DNA from: Flavobacteriales bacterium
GTDB taxonomy: Bacteria; Bacteroidota; Bacteroidia; Flavobacteriales; Schleiferiaceae
DNA: 64,000 nucleotides
Reading direction: 5' to 3'
NCBI GenBank assembly: GCA_017795025.1
Contig: CP051243.1
Coordinates: 620,001 to 684,000, forward strand
Below, piece after piece: positions 54,701-62,612 of this stretch. Below the pieces are notes generated by a model. The model had not been told where the DNA came from. It made no database searches and was given only the letters and a program-made list of their open reading frames with translations. Every line of letters starts with the position of its first letter. Position 1 is the first letter of the stretch. A program made the translations under genes and the position numbers.

Positions 54701-57000
54701 ATTGTGTTATTAGCACTATAAGCCTCAGTAAAACCACCTTTAACTGTAGCAACCTTGGTCCAAATATGGTGAGCCTAAGTGCCAGCGATGCCAGCGGTAA
54801 TATGTCGAGTGCAAACGTAACGGTTACGGTTATCGACACCATTCGTCCTAGTGTGCTTACTAGCAATATGACGCTTTCGCTCGATGCCAGTGGAAATGCT
54901 TCCCTTAACGCGGTGCAGTTTGATAATGGCTCTTTCGATAATTGTCAAATTTCGACCATGAGCCTTAGTAAAACTAGCTTTAGCTGTGCCGATATTGGTC
55001 CTAATTTGGTAACCCTTACCGTAACCGATAATAGTGGGAACGTAAAAACCTCCACTTCTACGGTAACCGTAGTTGATAATATGGCACCCAATGTGGTTAC
55101 CCAAAACCTCACAATTTACCTCGATGCCAGCGGCGCGGCCAGTATTACTCCACAAGACATTAATAATAATAGTACCGACAACTGTGCGATAAACACCTTA
55201 AGTGCCGATATAACGGTATTTGATTGTGCGGATTTAGGTCAGAACTTGGTAATTCTCAGTGCCACGGATAATTCGGGAAATACAGCTAGTGCCGGAACCT
55301 TTGTTACGGTTTTAGATACCATTACGCCTAGCATAGATAATCTACCAGCCAACATTACCACTTATGCCGACGCAGGTCAGTGTGGTACGAATGTGCAATG
55401 GCCCACTATTACAGCCAGCGATAATTGTAATACTACTAGTGTGCTAAGCAATCAGCTAAATGGTTCGTATTTCCCATTAGGTATTACCACGGTGGTAGTT
55501 ACTGCCAGCGACCCCAGCGGAAACTCCGTAACGCAATCCTTTACCATTAATGTTCAGGATACAGTGTCGCCGGTAATTTCCAACTTGCCAAGCAGCTTCC
55601 AAATTGTTCCAAATGCCGGATCATGTGATGCAGTGGTAAGCTGGGTTAGCCCAACGGCAACGGATAATTGTGGGGCCCCAACTTTAGTTACCAGTCATAC
55701 ACCGGGTAGCACCTTCCCATTGGGTAACACTACCGTTACGTACACCGCCACCGATGCAAATGGTAATTCAAGCACCGGTTCCTTTGTGGTTACGGTTACG
55801 GATGTAATCGCTCCAACCATCTTAAACGTTCCTAATGACACAGTTGTAAGTAATACCGCAGCAGCTTGTGAGGGTATTGTTAATTATCCTCCAGCCAGTG
55901 TTACCGATAATTGTACGGGTGCAAGCCTGTCGTACTCTAATCCATCGGGAACGGTATTTAGTTTAGGAACTACCGTAGTTACCATTACCGCTACAGATGG
56001 TGCCGGTAACACCAGCACTGCCACCTTTACGGTTACGGTTGAGGATAATGAGAAGCCTTTCCCAACCTTTGTTCCTAGTTCGGATACCATTGGAATTTGT
56101 AGTGCAAATTATAGTTACGGTACAGTAACGGGAAGCGATAATTGTGGTACGATTAGCATCACCCAAACCGCAGGATTACCCAGCGGAAGTATTTTCCCCA
56201 TTGGCACCACGCAAAACGTATTCCGAATTCGGGATAATGCGGGTAACGATTCGGTGGTAAGCTTTACGGTAACGGTAGTTCCACAAGGTCAGCCTGCTAT
56301 TACAAGCTTATTGGAAATTTGTGCTAACGAGGCTCCAGTAGATATTAGCTTAGGACAGCCTACCATGGTGTGGACCGGCCCTGGAGTAACAGGAGGCAAC
56401 ACTTTTAATCCGCAATTAGCGGGACCCGGTCGTCATCAACTGAATTACACCTTCACCGACGATTATAACTGTTCGGTAAGTGGTATCATCACGGTTACCG
56501 TTTTACCAGTTCCCATTACTCCAGTGATTATTCAGGTGGGAACTACAACCTTAGGCGTGCAAGGTGCTTATACTACTTACCAGTGGTATCGCGATGGACA
56601 AATTATTCCAGGCGCGGTTAATTCCACCTTAGCCTATACTGTAGGAGGTAATTATCAGGTAGTGGTAGGTAATGCTTCGGGCTGTTTAAGTTATGGTCAA
56701 GGCTTTATCATTGGCTCCGGAAACGGTGGAATCGGTTTGGAAGAACTGGATATTACCACGCTCGATGTTTATCCTAACCCTACCGAAGGTTTAATAAACA
56801 TCAAGCTTAATGCGCAGCAAACGACCCAATTGCAAGTAGAATTAATGAGTTTAGAAGGTAAATTGATTTACCAAAAAACTTCAGAAACTAGCGAAAATGG
56901 TCTGTTGAGCTTAGACTTCAGTCATTTACCTACCGCCACCTATATTTTACGAATCTCCAATGATGAGTCGGTAGCCAACCGTAGAATCATCATTAAATAA
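51730..57000 (+). CDS. giant T9SS surface protein with 10 x 80-aa repeats and HYR domains
   Basis: 1,756 aa. Order: signal peptide (ending AKAQ, 32), an N-terminal domain with DSFGDGWNGG (108-117), two SprB repeats (249-395), ten repeats of about 80 aa (396-1195) sharing the pattern DxxxPxxxxxxxxxxLDAxG, NGSSDNC, FxCxDLG and DxSGN, four HYR domains (1196-1517, each with SDNC or TDNC and PLGxTxV), an Ig-like segment, and a T9SS type A domain (1678-1756, VYPNPTEG, ending RRIIIK). It is likely a surface adhesin or filament. Two Cys per repeat may form disulfides. It lies 10 bp after the VCBS gene and 10 bp before the OmpA gene. Confidence 0.94.
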   Translation: MINNYFIKLRRTATLGAFFALLLLFGNEAKAQCTTPGPGEVSIEIVMRSVSFASEMYWVLSDSTTNAQIAATTSGTYPTNGLDYDGSFIPQHQLCVPANETLKLDALDSFGDGWNGGTFTVRYNSTKDTVFQYSLTGGGFNPNTGATVYFQVPPPPVYVHICKGDVAPPFNNNDSITGGSGNFMITWQESADQNTWVDAPGDNDSINYQLPGQQFDTKYFRRRVIDTTCGDTAYSNVLTLSVPDSLLIDSAEVQNVSCFGAMDGQLEAFVSGGRPPYTYAWSNGDSTAVIDSLGPGTYTLTVSDLSGCTYVDSFTVTQPDPLDLSITLQKSVDCPGFDDGELLAVPLGGIPPYTFLWSNGDTTALADTISAGTYTVIMTDSNGCQGFDTIVVNDIDTVLPTVISQNVTTYLNNSGATLISAAMVNNGSNDLCGLRRVSLNDSIFSCAHLGMNTRYLIVEDLNGNKDSASFTVNVLDTITPVAKSKNATIYLNANGLAILNPSMVNSGSSDNCATTLSLSQDTFTCADKGLQLRELTVSDASGNSSSASFLVDIRDTISPTIVARTITIQLGATGQASIAASQLDGGSSDNCSNQLFYSASKTIFDCTDLGTNQVTLTITDQNANSSTGIATVIVEDNLNPSAQAQNLTVNLDANGMGSITAMQANNGSSDNCSIDSMWVSQTDFSCADLGANSISFTVRDTEGNTNSTNLVVTVQDNIAPSVIAQGQTIYLDANGAASISPAMIDNGSSDNCAITNMTLDKMNFSCSDLGSNTVSLTASDASGNSQSASATITVLDTNKPMAMAQNITVNLDASGSASITTAMLDNGSSDNCSISSMSLSQTNFDCNDLGPNNVVLTVTDQSNNQSSTVAVVTVVDNTPATVLTNGYTLYLDANGMGSITASDVDNGSSDNCGISTLSVDQSSFSCNDLGQNLITLSATDASGNTASGTAIVTVLDTVSPQISAQGISLYLDSNGTAAITVADINNGSSDNCVISTISLSKTTFNCSNLGPNMVSLSASDASGNMSSANVTVTVIDTIRPSVLTSNMTLSLDASGNASLNAVQFDNGSFDNCQISTMSLSKTSFSCADIGPNLVTLTVTDNSGNVKTSTSTVTVVDNMAPNVVTQNLTIYLDASGAASITPQDINNNSTDNCAINTLSADITVFDCADLGQNLVILSATDNSGNTASAGTFVTVLDTITPSIDNLPANITTYADAGQCGTNVQWPTITASDNCNTTSVLSNQLNGSYFPLGITTVVVTASDPSGNSVTQSFTINVQDTVSPVISNLPSSFQIVPNAGSCDAVVSWVSPTATDNCGAPTLVTSHTPGSTFPLGNTTVTYTATDANGNSSTGSFVVTVTDVIAPTILNVPNDTVVSNTAAACEGIVNYPPASVTDNCTGASLSYSNPSGTVFSLGTTVVTITATDGAGNTSTATFTVTVEDNEKPFPTFVPSSDTIGICSANYSYGTVTGSDNCGTISITQTAGLPSGSIFPIGTTQNVFRIRDNAGNDSVVSFTVTVVPQGQPAITSLLEICANEAPVDISLGQPTMVWTGPGVTGGNTFNPQLAGPGRHQLNYTFTDDYNCSVSGIITVTVLPVPITPVIIQVGTTTLGVQGAYTTYQWYRDGQIIPGAVNSTLAYTVGGNYQVVVGNASGCLSYGQGFIIGSGNGGIGLEELDITTLDVYPNPTEGLINIKLNAQQTTQLQVELMSLEGKLIYQKTSETSENGLLSLDFSHLPTATYILRISNDESVANRRIIIK

Positions 57001-57010
57001 TCGCAGCCAA

Positions 57011-58210
57011 ATGAAAAAGTTAATCGCCCTTATACTTATTGCCGCTACCGGACACTCGGTTAAGGCTCAGGCCACGGGAACGGATCTAAATGATCAACTA
57101 AAACCCTTAACCATCGGTATTCGAGGAATGCATGTTTACGATTTGCCCTCTTATCGATTTGATGGTCCATTGGCTCAGGATATGTATGGCTTAAATGGAG
57201 CTAAGACCAATTTTGATTTAGGCTTTGAAGTGTATCTCGAGTATATGTTTAATCCATTTATTGGTATTCAACTCGATCATCGTCGCGCTAATATTACGGG
57301 CGCTAGTGATGTAGAGTATTACGATGGAAGCTTTAATCTTACCGGTTTGGATGGTATCCTTATTTGGAATAACCTCAATCCAACATTAATTAATCGCAAG
57401 TGGAACGTGATTACCAAATTGGGATTGGGTTACGGGGCCTATTCTTCCGAGCAGTTTCTATTGGCCGATGATGCACCGGATCAATCGAGCTCCGAAAACT
57501 TTTGGGCCGGAAGAGCGGGTATGGGATTGCAGTATGAATTAAACACTGCTTGGCGGATTGACCTTGAGGTGCTCTATAATGTAGCCTATAATGATGGTTT
57601 TGACGGATTTAATGAGGCCCAAGGCAGTGATACTTATCTTACCACTGCTTTAGGTATAGCCTATACCTTTGGTAGCAAGGATAAGAAACCCACTTATCAG
57701 GTCGATTACTTCGGTCAGGATTACTTAAATGTACAGGGGGTAAATACCGATACTACACCCCAAGTTAATCAGGAGAAGATTGCCAGTTTAAGCAATAGTT
57801 TAGAAGAGCAAGAAGAGAAGCTAGCGGAGAAGGAAGGCAAAATCAATAACCTAGAAGAAGAGTTAAAAGCCCTAAAGGCTAAAAGCTCAGAGGAAAAAAC
57901 CAATACCCTTGCCAATGTAGAGGAGGTGTACTTTGGTTTTGATTCGGCCATTCTATCTGCGGAAGCCAAGAAGGATTTAGCTCGCATTGCACAACGTAAG
58001 CCTAAGTCGATTAAGTTGGTGGCTTTTGCCGATAAAGTTGGCTCTGATTCCTATAACAATGACCTTAAGAAACGTCGTGCAGAGGCTGTAAAGGCCTTCT
58101 TAATGCAATTTGGTATGAAGGCGAATCAGATCAACATCGAGATGGGACAAACTATGCCTTTTGATGAGAATGATCAATTCTTGAACCGTAAGGTTAGTTT
58201 GTACTATTAG
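57011..58210 (+). CDS. OmpA-family outer-membrane protein with barrel and coiled coil
   Basis: 399 aa. The signal peptide ends at VKAQ (20). A beta-barrel-like N-terminal domain follows (to about 245), then a coiled coil (about 258-300), then an OmpA peptidoglycan-binding domain (about 305-399; YFGFDSAILSAEAKKDL, VAFADKVGSDSYNNDLKKRR). It lies 10 bp after the giant surface protein gene. SprF/PorP-type partners usually follow SprB-type adhesins; this OmpA protein could instead tether the adhesin to the cell wall, which is inference. A hairpin terminator ends the operon. Confidence 0.9.
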   Translation: MKKLIALILIAATGHSVKAQATGTDLNDQLKPLTIGIRGMHVYDLPSYRFDGPLAQDMYGLNGAKTNFDLGFEVYLEYMFNPFIGIQLDHRRANITGASDVEYYDGSFNLTGLDGILIWNNLNPTLINRKWNVITKLGLGYGAYSSEQFLLADDAPDQSSSENFWAGRAGMGLQYELNTAWRIDLEVLYNVAYNDGFDGFNEAQGSDTYLTTALGIAYTFGSKDKKPTYQVDYFGQDYLNVQGVNTDTTPQVNQEKIASLSNSLEEQEEKLAEKEGKINNLEEELKALKAKSSEEKTNTLANVEEVYFGFDSAILSAEAKKDLARIAQRKPKSIKLVAFADKVGSDSYNNDLKKRRAEAVKAFLMQFGMKANQINIEMGQTMPFDENDQFLNRKVSLYY

Positions 58211-58234
58211 GTAATGACCTTGTAGAAGATTTAG

Positions 58235-58262
58235 AAGCGAGTCGTAAGGCTCGCTTTTTTTA
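58235..58262 (+). terminator. terminator of the surface-protein operon
   Basis: AAGCGAG pairs with CTCGCTT, extended by a T-G and a C-G pair, with a GTAA tetraloop, followed by a T-run (58255-58261). It closes the operon 25 bp after the OmpA stop. Confidence 0.82.
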
Positions 58263-58270
58263 TTGGTAAG

Positions 58271-58890
58271 GACGTGTTGCGGAGATCGCCCCCTTCGTAT
58301 GACGAAGGGGTAGGTTCCGAGGTAAGTCGGACGACAGGCCCTTCATTACATTACGGGCTGTAATACGGGGTAGGATAACCTGCGGCTGCGCCTTCGGCAG
58401 ATCCTAGACCAGTCGCTGCGCTCCTTGTTAGAGCTGAGACCGGTCGCAAGCCTGCGGCAGAACATAGACCAGTCGCTGCGCTCCTTGTTAGAACCTAGAT
58501 CGGTCGCGGTGCTCCCTTTTAGACTTTATTTTCTCTCGAAGTGCCTATTTTCTTCCGAAGGAAAAATTAATGTTGCGGAGGACAGTCCCCTTCGTGCGCT
58601 ACGGGGTGTAAAACGGGGTAGGGTTTGCCTGCGGCTGTACCTTCGGCAGAACCTAGACCAGTCGCTGCGCTCCTTGTTAGAGCTTAGATCGGTCGCAAGC
58701 CTGCGGCAGAACATAGACCAGTCGCTGCGCTCCTTGTTAGAACCTAGATCGGTCGCGGAGCTCCCTGTTAGACTATTATTTTCTTTGGTGCTATTATTTT
58801 TCTTCCAAAGGAATAATTGCGTGTTGCGGAGACCATCCCCTTTGCAGGGCGAAGGGGTGGTTTGGCCTGCAAGGCCAAAGCGGGGTAGTT
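58271..58890 (+). repeat. family C repeat cluster
   Basis: A 60-bp unit (starting AGACCAGTCGCTGCGCTCCT) occurs at 58406, 58466, 58655 and 58715. The two pairs are 249 bp apart. Each pair is flanked by a hyphenated CCCCTTCGTNNGACGAAGGGG-like motif after GTTGCGGAG (58273, 58572, 58823). The region has open frames on both strands, but they mirror the repeats and are not credible genes. Confidence 0.85.
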
Positions 58891-58964
58891 TAAACATGCC
58901 AAATTCACGAACCACGCAGTCGTTCGAATCTGGTAACCTGATTATAAGACTCCTCAACTGCTCT

Positions 58965-59130
58965 TTTCTTTCATTTTTGCTTGATCAACCGAGAGCTCCG
59001 CTCGAGCTCACGGATACCATTGAAAATTAAAGCGACATCCGTAAAAACGAAACATCCGCCAGAGGCGGACAAGAAAAATCAAGGCTTGGAAGGTTCGCCT
59101 CAAAAATGTTCCTAGCCTCCTGCTTCGGTG
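58965..59130 (+). repeat. intergenic repeat family B, copy 1
   Basis: Contains TTTTTGCTTGATCAACCGAG, CTCGAGCTCACGGATACC, AAAGCGACATCCGTAA and CTAGCCTCCTGCTTCGGTG in the same order as the copy at 61295-61462. No gene is supported. Confidence 0.75.
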
Positions 59131-59156
59131 GGCGAGCTCCTGATGTCGCAACCCAT

Positions 59157-59589
59157 CTCAGCTAGTCGTCTACTTCCATTTTTTCGTCTACCCTTCCTAG
59201 GCCGGATCACCTCCTCACTTAAAATTGGTTTTAGTAGAATTATATCTGATTTCTAGTGCATCTACTGTATGTCGTCCAGATACAGGTAGTATTGCCTCCG
59301 TAAGGAATAGCTTAAGCAACTACCCTGTTTTACAGCGCAAAAACCCTTAAAGGGGACGTCTCTTTAACCTGACATCGTACTCAAAATGAAGGCCCTCTGC
59401 GAAACTCTTTGATCTCTGAGGTCTTGCCTGCCAAAGTCTTGTACGGCGAGCAAGGCTTGCCTGCCGAAGGCTTGACCGAAGGCTTGACTCTGCGTTGAAG
59501 CAAACCCAATTCCCCAATCTACGAATCTCTCAATCCACTAATCCACTAATCCACCAATCTACCAATTTCCCAATTCACCATTCCACCGC
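59157..59589 (-). repeat. intergenic repeat family A, copy 2 (full length)
   Basis: About 430 bp. Plus-strand landmarks: CTCAGCTAGTCGTCTACTTC (59157), a CTAGGCCGGATCACC stretch, GCAACTACCC (59316), GGACGTCTCTTTAACCTGAC, GCTTGACTCTGCGTTGAAGC and a tail of AATCCACCAATC units. The order matches 62167-62612 and, inverted, 34043-34340. It ends 12 bp before the stop of the minus-strand secreted-protein gene. Confidence 0.85.
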
Positions 59590-59600
59590 AATTCCAAAAC

Positions 59601-60161
59601 CTACTCCATCGCTTTCATGAGCTCTTTTAAGGTATCCTCACATTCATCAAGTTCCCAGTTAGAATCAAAGCCATTCCAGAAGATGCGGATGCTTTTATCG
59701 CCTCCTTCATAGATGACAACTTTGAGTTCCCCAAATTGAAAGAGTCCGTTGTTTTGATCTTTTTCATCAGAGAAGAAATTGTCTTCCCGTTCAAATAAGC
59801 TGATAATGCGGTTAAGGAAATCGATGGCTTCCGCTTTGGGTAAATAGTAGAAGTCAGAAGCCTCGGAGCTTCGGCCATCGCTGTTTTTTTGCTCTCCATT
59901 AAATCCTAGCAGGAGTCCTTCCTTGCCCTGACTTTCACATTTAAAGTAGAGCGTGGTCATTTCGGCCGATTTGCCCGCTTCTAAAGGGTGGAGGATAAAA
60001 CGTGTAATGCTATCAGAGCTGCGGTCTATAAGTTCAAAAGCGGCGTATTCCTTGGCTTTATAAAGGGCCATTTCCTCGGTGTATTCAGGATCTTCTTCCT
60101 TGGTTTGGGCAAAAGATAATTGAGCTAGAAGACAGGCGGCCAACAGTAATCGAATTTTCAT
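59601..60161 (-). CDS. secreted protein of unknown function
   Basis: 186 aa. The signal peptide ends at LSFAQ (19). The mature part is acidic and mixed alpha/beta (TLYFKCESQGKEGLLLGFNG, FYYLPKAEAIDFLNRI, LKVVIYEGGDKSIRIFWNG). I do not recognise a family, and no catalytic motif is visible. It has no T9SS domain and should be periplasmic. It stands alone between repeat DNA and the hydrolase gene 104 bp upstream. Confidence 0.75.
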   Translation of the reverse strand: MKIRLLLAACLLAQLSFAQTKEEDPEYTEEMALYKAKEYAAFELIDRSSDSITRFILHPLEAGKSAEMTTLYFKCESQGKEGLLLGFNGEQKNSDGRSSEASDFYYLPKAEAIDFLNRIISLFEREDNFFSDEKDQNNGLFQFGELKVVIYEGGDKSIRIFWNGFDSNWELDECEDTLKELMKAME

Positions 60162-60265
60162 AATGGGGGTATTTGTTTGATTTGGATTGAATGTGGAAAG
60201 TAAAGTAAAAAAGAAATACGATTATTTTAAAGTCCATCGCGTCCCGCCCACCTTGAGCTTTAAGT

Positions 60266-61057
60266 CTAAGTGTTTTTAAGAAATAATTGAATTAATTCAA
60301 TCAGAACAGCGGGCTTATCATGGATTAGATTATGTCCAGCCCCCGGAACTATTTGAAGTTGTCCCTTAGGGATATTACCGGCAATAGCAGCACTATGACG
60401 CTTTTTAATCACATCGTGTTCCCCGCTTATCACTAATGTGGGACAGCTGATTTTAGCTAATGTGGAATCGGGAATTTGCGGATAACGGTCCATCAAGCGC
60501 AATAAAGACCGTTGGCGAAGTTTTTTCGATGTGCTATCGCCTGCGTTGATTTGGGCTGCTAATGTGGCCAAATCCTTCTTTAAGTTTTGCACATCGCTTG
60601 CTATTAAAGCAGTTGTATCCGGACGAATATTCGCACCGATAGTCACTAATTGCTTAATCTGATCAGGATGTTCCATGGCGAGGATGAGCCCGATTATACC
60701 GCCATCACTCTCCCCAATCAGAATGACGGAGTCTAGCTTCAGCTTACGCAATAGCTGATGATAGTCCTCTGCCATCAGATCGTAGGTCAGCTCCCGACCA
60801 TCATGACTACTCTCCCCATGGTAACGGCTATCTGGAGCGATAATAAAGTAATCGTGTTGAAAATGTTCGATGAGCGCCCAACCATTGGCATGACTACCGT
60901 TATTTCCGTGGATGAATAGGAGGGGAGGGTTTTTAGGCATACCACGGAAATGCACTCTGAGGCTTATATTGTTTACTTCATAACGGTTAAAGGAGCCTCC
61001 CCATTTACAGGCTGTCAATAGCAGGAAGGAGCAGGAAATTAAAAACCACTTTTTCAT
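60266..61057 (-). CDS. alpha/beta hydrolase lipoprotein
   Basis: 263 aa. Lipobox LTAC (Cys17). The fold is clear: HGNNGSHANGW (50-60, oxyanion loop), the nucleophile Ser117 in GESDGG, Asp215 in GEHDVI and His242 in PGAGHNLIHD. It is an alpha/beta hydrolase of the esterase/lipase type anchored as a lipoprotein; the substrate is unknown. The nucleophile elbow reads GxSxGG, slightly unusual in its Asp following the Ser. It is followed at 104 bp by the secreted-protein gene in the same direction. A weak TAnnTTT(A) match (61073-61081 region, minus strand) lies upstream. Confidence 0.87.
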   Translation of the reverse strand: MKKWFLISCSFLLLTACKWGGSFNRYEVNNISLRVHFRGMPKNPPLLFIHGNNGSHANGWALIEHFQHDYFIIAPDSRYHGESSHDGRELTYDLMAEDYHQLLRKLKLDSVILIGESDGGIIGLILAMEHPDQIKQLVTIGANIRPDTTALIASDVQNLKKDLATLAAQINAGDSTSKKLRQRSLLRLMDRYPQIPDSTLAKISCPTLVISGEHDVIKKRHSAAIAGNIPKGQLQIVPGAGHNLIHDKPAVLIELIQLFLKNT

Positions 61058-61294
61058 AGGCGGAATTAAAGCATAAAGGTAGATTTTCTATTTCCGATAG
61101 ATTCTATAAGCCATGCTTCGACAGGCTCACCATGAATCAGCCAAGAGTTTTTTTACTATTGTCACGGCGAGCTTGTTGAATCACTTCGCGTGGCGAAGGG
61201 GGGGATTCCGCCGTAGGTTTAACTTTCCAGACTTAAAAAACAACCTGATTTTTCGAATTTGGTGACCTGATTATAGGGTGCTAAACAGTTCCTT

Positions 61295-61462
61295 CCTTTC
61301 ATTTTTTCTTGATAAACCGAGAGCTCTGCTCGAGCTCACGGATTCCATTGAAAATAAAGCGACATCCGTAACAACCAGCCGTCGCTAAAGCTATGGCTGG
61401 CGAGGAAATCAAGGCTTGGAAGGTTCGTCTCTAAAATGTTCCTAGCCTCCTGCTTCGGTGCA
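61295..61462 (+). repeat. intergenic repeat family B, copy 2
   Basis: Matches the copy at 58965-59130 across CTTGATAAACCGAGAGCTCT, CTCGAGCTCACGGATTCC, AAAGCGACATCCGTAA, GGCTTGGAAGGTTCG and CCTAGCCTCCTGCTTCGGTG. Copy 2 has an extra CCAGCCGTCGCTAAAGCTAT insert that resembles module D. Confidence 0.75.
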
Positions 61463-61839
61463 CGAGTTAGATTGCTTTTTTGGTCAGCTAATACCGTTCT
61501 ATTTAACAGTTCTTTTCTTTCATTTTTTCTTGATAAAAAACGAAACAAAAAATCAATTGAGCTGGAAGGCAATTACTCTAAGGCTTCACGCCTTAAAGTA
61601 CCACAGAATCTCAGGCCAGACCAGCCTGAGGAAATTTCTAATCTAAATTCTCTAATCTCGACCTCTTGAGAGTTAGGTGCTATAAACTGCCTTTCGACCT
61701 GTTATTGCTGCCCAACTCAAAGGCCTCCGAACTTAACATTCTGGATTGGCAGAAATTTTCCCATGGTCTTAGTCATTAAAACATTGTTCCGAGTTCCAAA
61801 CTCACCTATGGAAGCATTAGGGCTTTCCCCAGTGATAGT

Positions 61840-62070
61840 GAGGACCTGAGCAGCTTGTCCGCCTCTGGAGGACAATTGCGTCCGCCTCGGGCGGAAGAAG
61901 CATGGAGCGATTAGGGCCGAGCAGTTTTGCGGACGAAAGGAAGGCAACCGTGCCCCGCCGCCGCTAACGCTATGGCTAATACAACCCGCCATAGCTGGCT
62001 GCGGCAGGCGGGAAATCACCTAGGGAAAGGCCTTGGGTTTTCCGCCTGCCAAAGCTATAGCGGCGGACAG
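61840..62070. repeat. module D-like repeat with inverted GC-rich stretches
   Basis: CCGCCGCCGCTAACGCTATG followed by GCTAATACAACCCGCCATAG matches the minus strand of 34951-35060. Several short inverted GC-rich pieces (CCGCCTCTGG/CCTCGGGCGG, GCCTGCC/GGCAGGC) suggest secondary structure. No gene is supported in 61058-62604 as a whole. Confidence 0.6.
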
Positions 62071-62166
62071 GTTGGATACTTTTTACAAACGTATCTGTTA
62101 TTTATAAGGTGTTTGTGAGCTCGGCCAAGGCCTTCGGTTTGCCAATGAAAAAAGTATCGTAAAAAC

Positions 62167-62612
62167 TCAGCTAGTCGTCTACTTCCATTTTTTCGTCTAC
62201 CCTTCCTAGGCCGGATCACCCCCTCACAGATTTTTAGATTTAAATGAAAACCTTTGGAATTCTAGTGCAGCTATCGTGTATCGTCCATTTACAGGTAATA
62301 TTTCTAAATCATAAGGAATACCCTGAGCAACTACCCCGGCTGCGCCACCCCTTCAACCCTTGAAGGGGACGTCTCCTTAACCTGATATTATACTCAAAGG
62401 GAATACCCTCCGCGAATCTCCTTAATCTCTGGGTTCTTGCCTGCCGAAGGCTTGTACGGCGAGCAAGTCTTGCCTGCCGAAGGCTTGACCGACGGCTTGG
62501 CTCTGCGTTGAAGCAATCGCACAAAACCCAATCCACCATTCCACCAATCTACCAATCCACCAATTTCCCAATCCACCAATCCACCAATCCACCAATCCAC
62601 CATTCTACCGCA
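62167..62612 (-). repeat. intergenic repeat family A, copy 3 (full length)
   Basis: About 445 bp with the same module order as 59157-59589 (CTCAGCTAGTCGTCTACTTC at the start, GCAACTACCC at 62326, GGACGTCTCC, GGCTCTGCGTTGAAGC and an AATCCACCAATC tail). Its end overlaps the patatin gene's stop (62605-62607). Confidence 0.85.

Noticed and set aside
58425-59030. Open frames of 143-201 aa on both strands in repeat DNA
   Set aside because: They mirror the 60-bp repeat units, have no leader or domain, and both strands are open at once, as expected from GC-rich repeats.
59200-59215. Resemblance to the 3' end of 16S rRNA (one mismatch to GGCTGGATCACCTCCT)
   Set aside because: The preceding bases do not resemble helix 45 and the second repeat copy has two mismatches. 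It is probably chance, though a genome-wide check of the repeat would settle it.
61336-61669. Open frames in both directions between the hydrolase and patatin genes
   Set aside because: They cover repeat family B and low-complexity T-rich DNA; no domain or leader of a convincing kind.
62309-62603. Minus-strand open frames after the patatin gene
   Set aside because: They are made of the tandem AATCCACC units of repeat family A.
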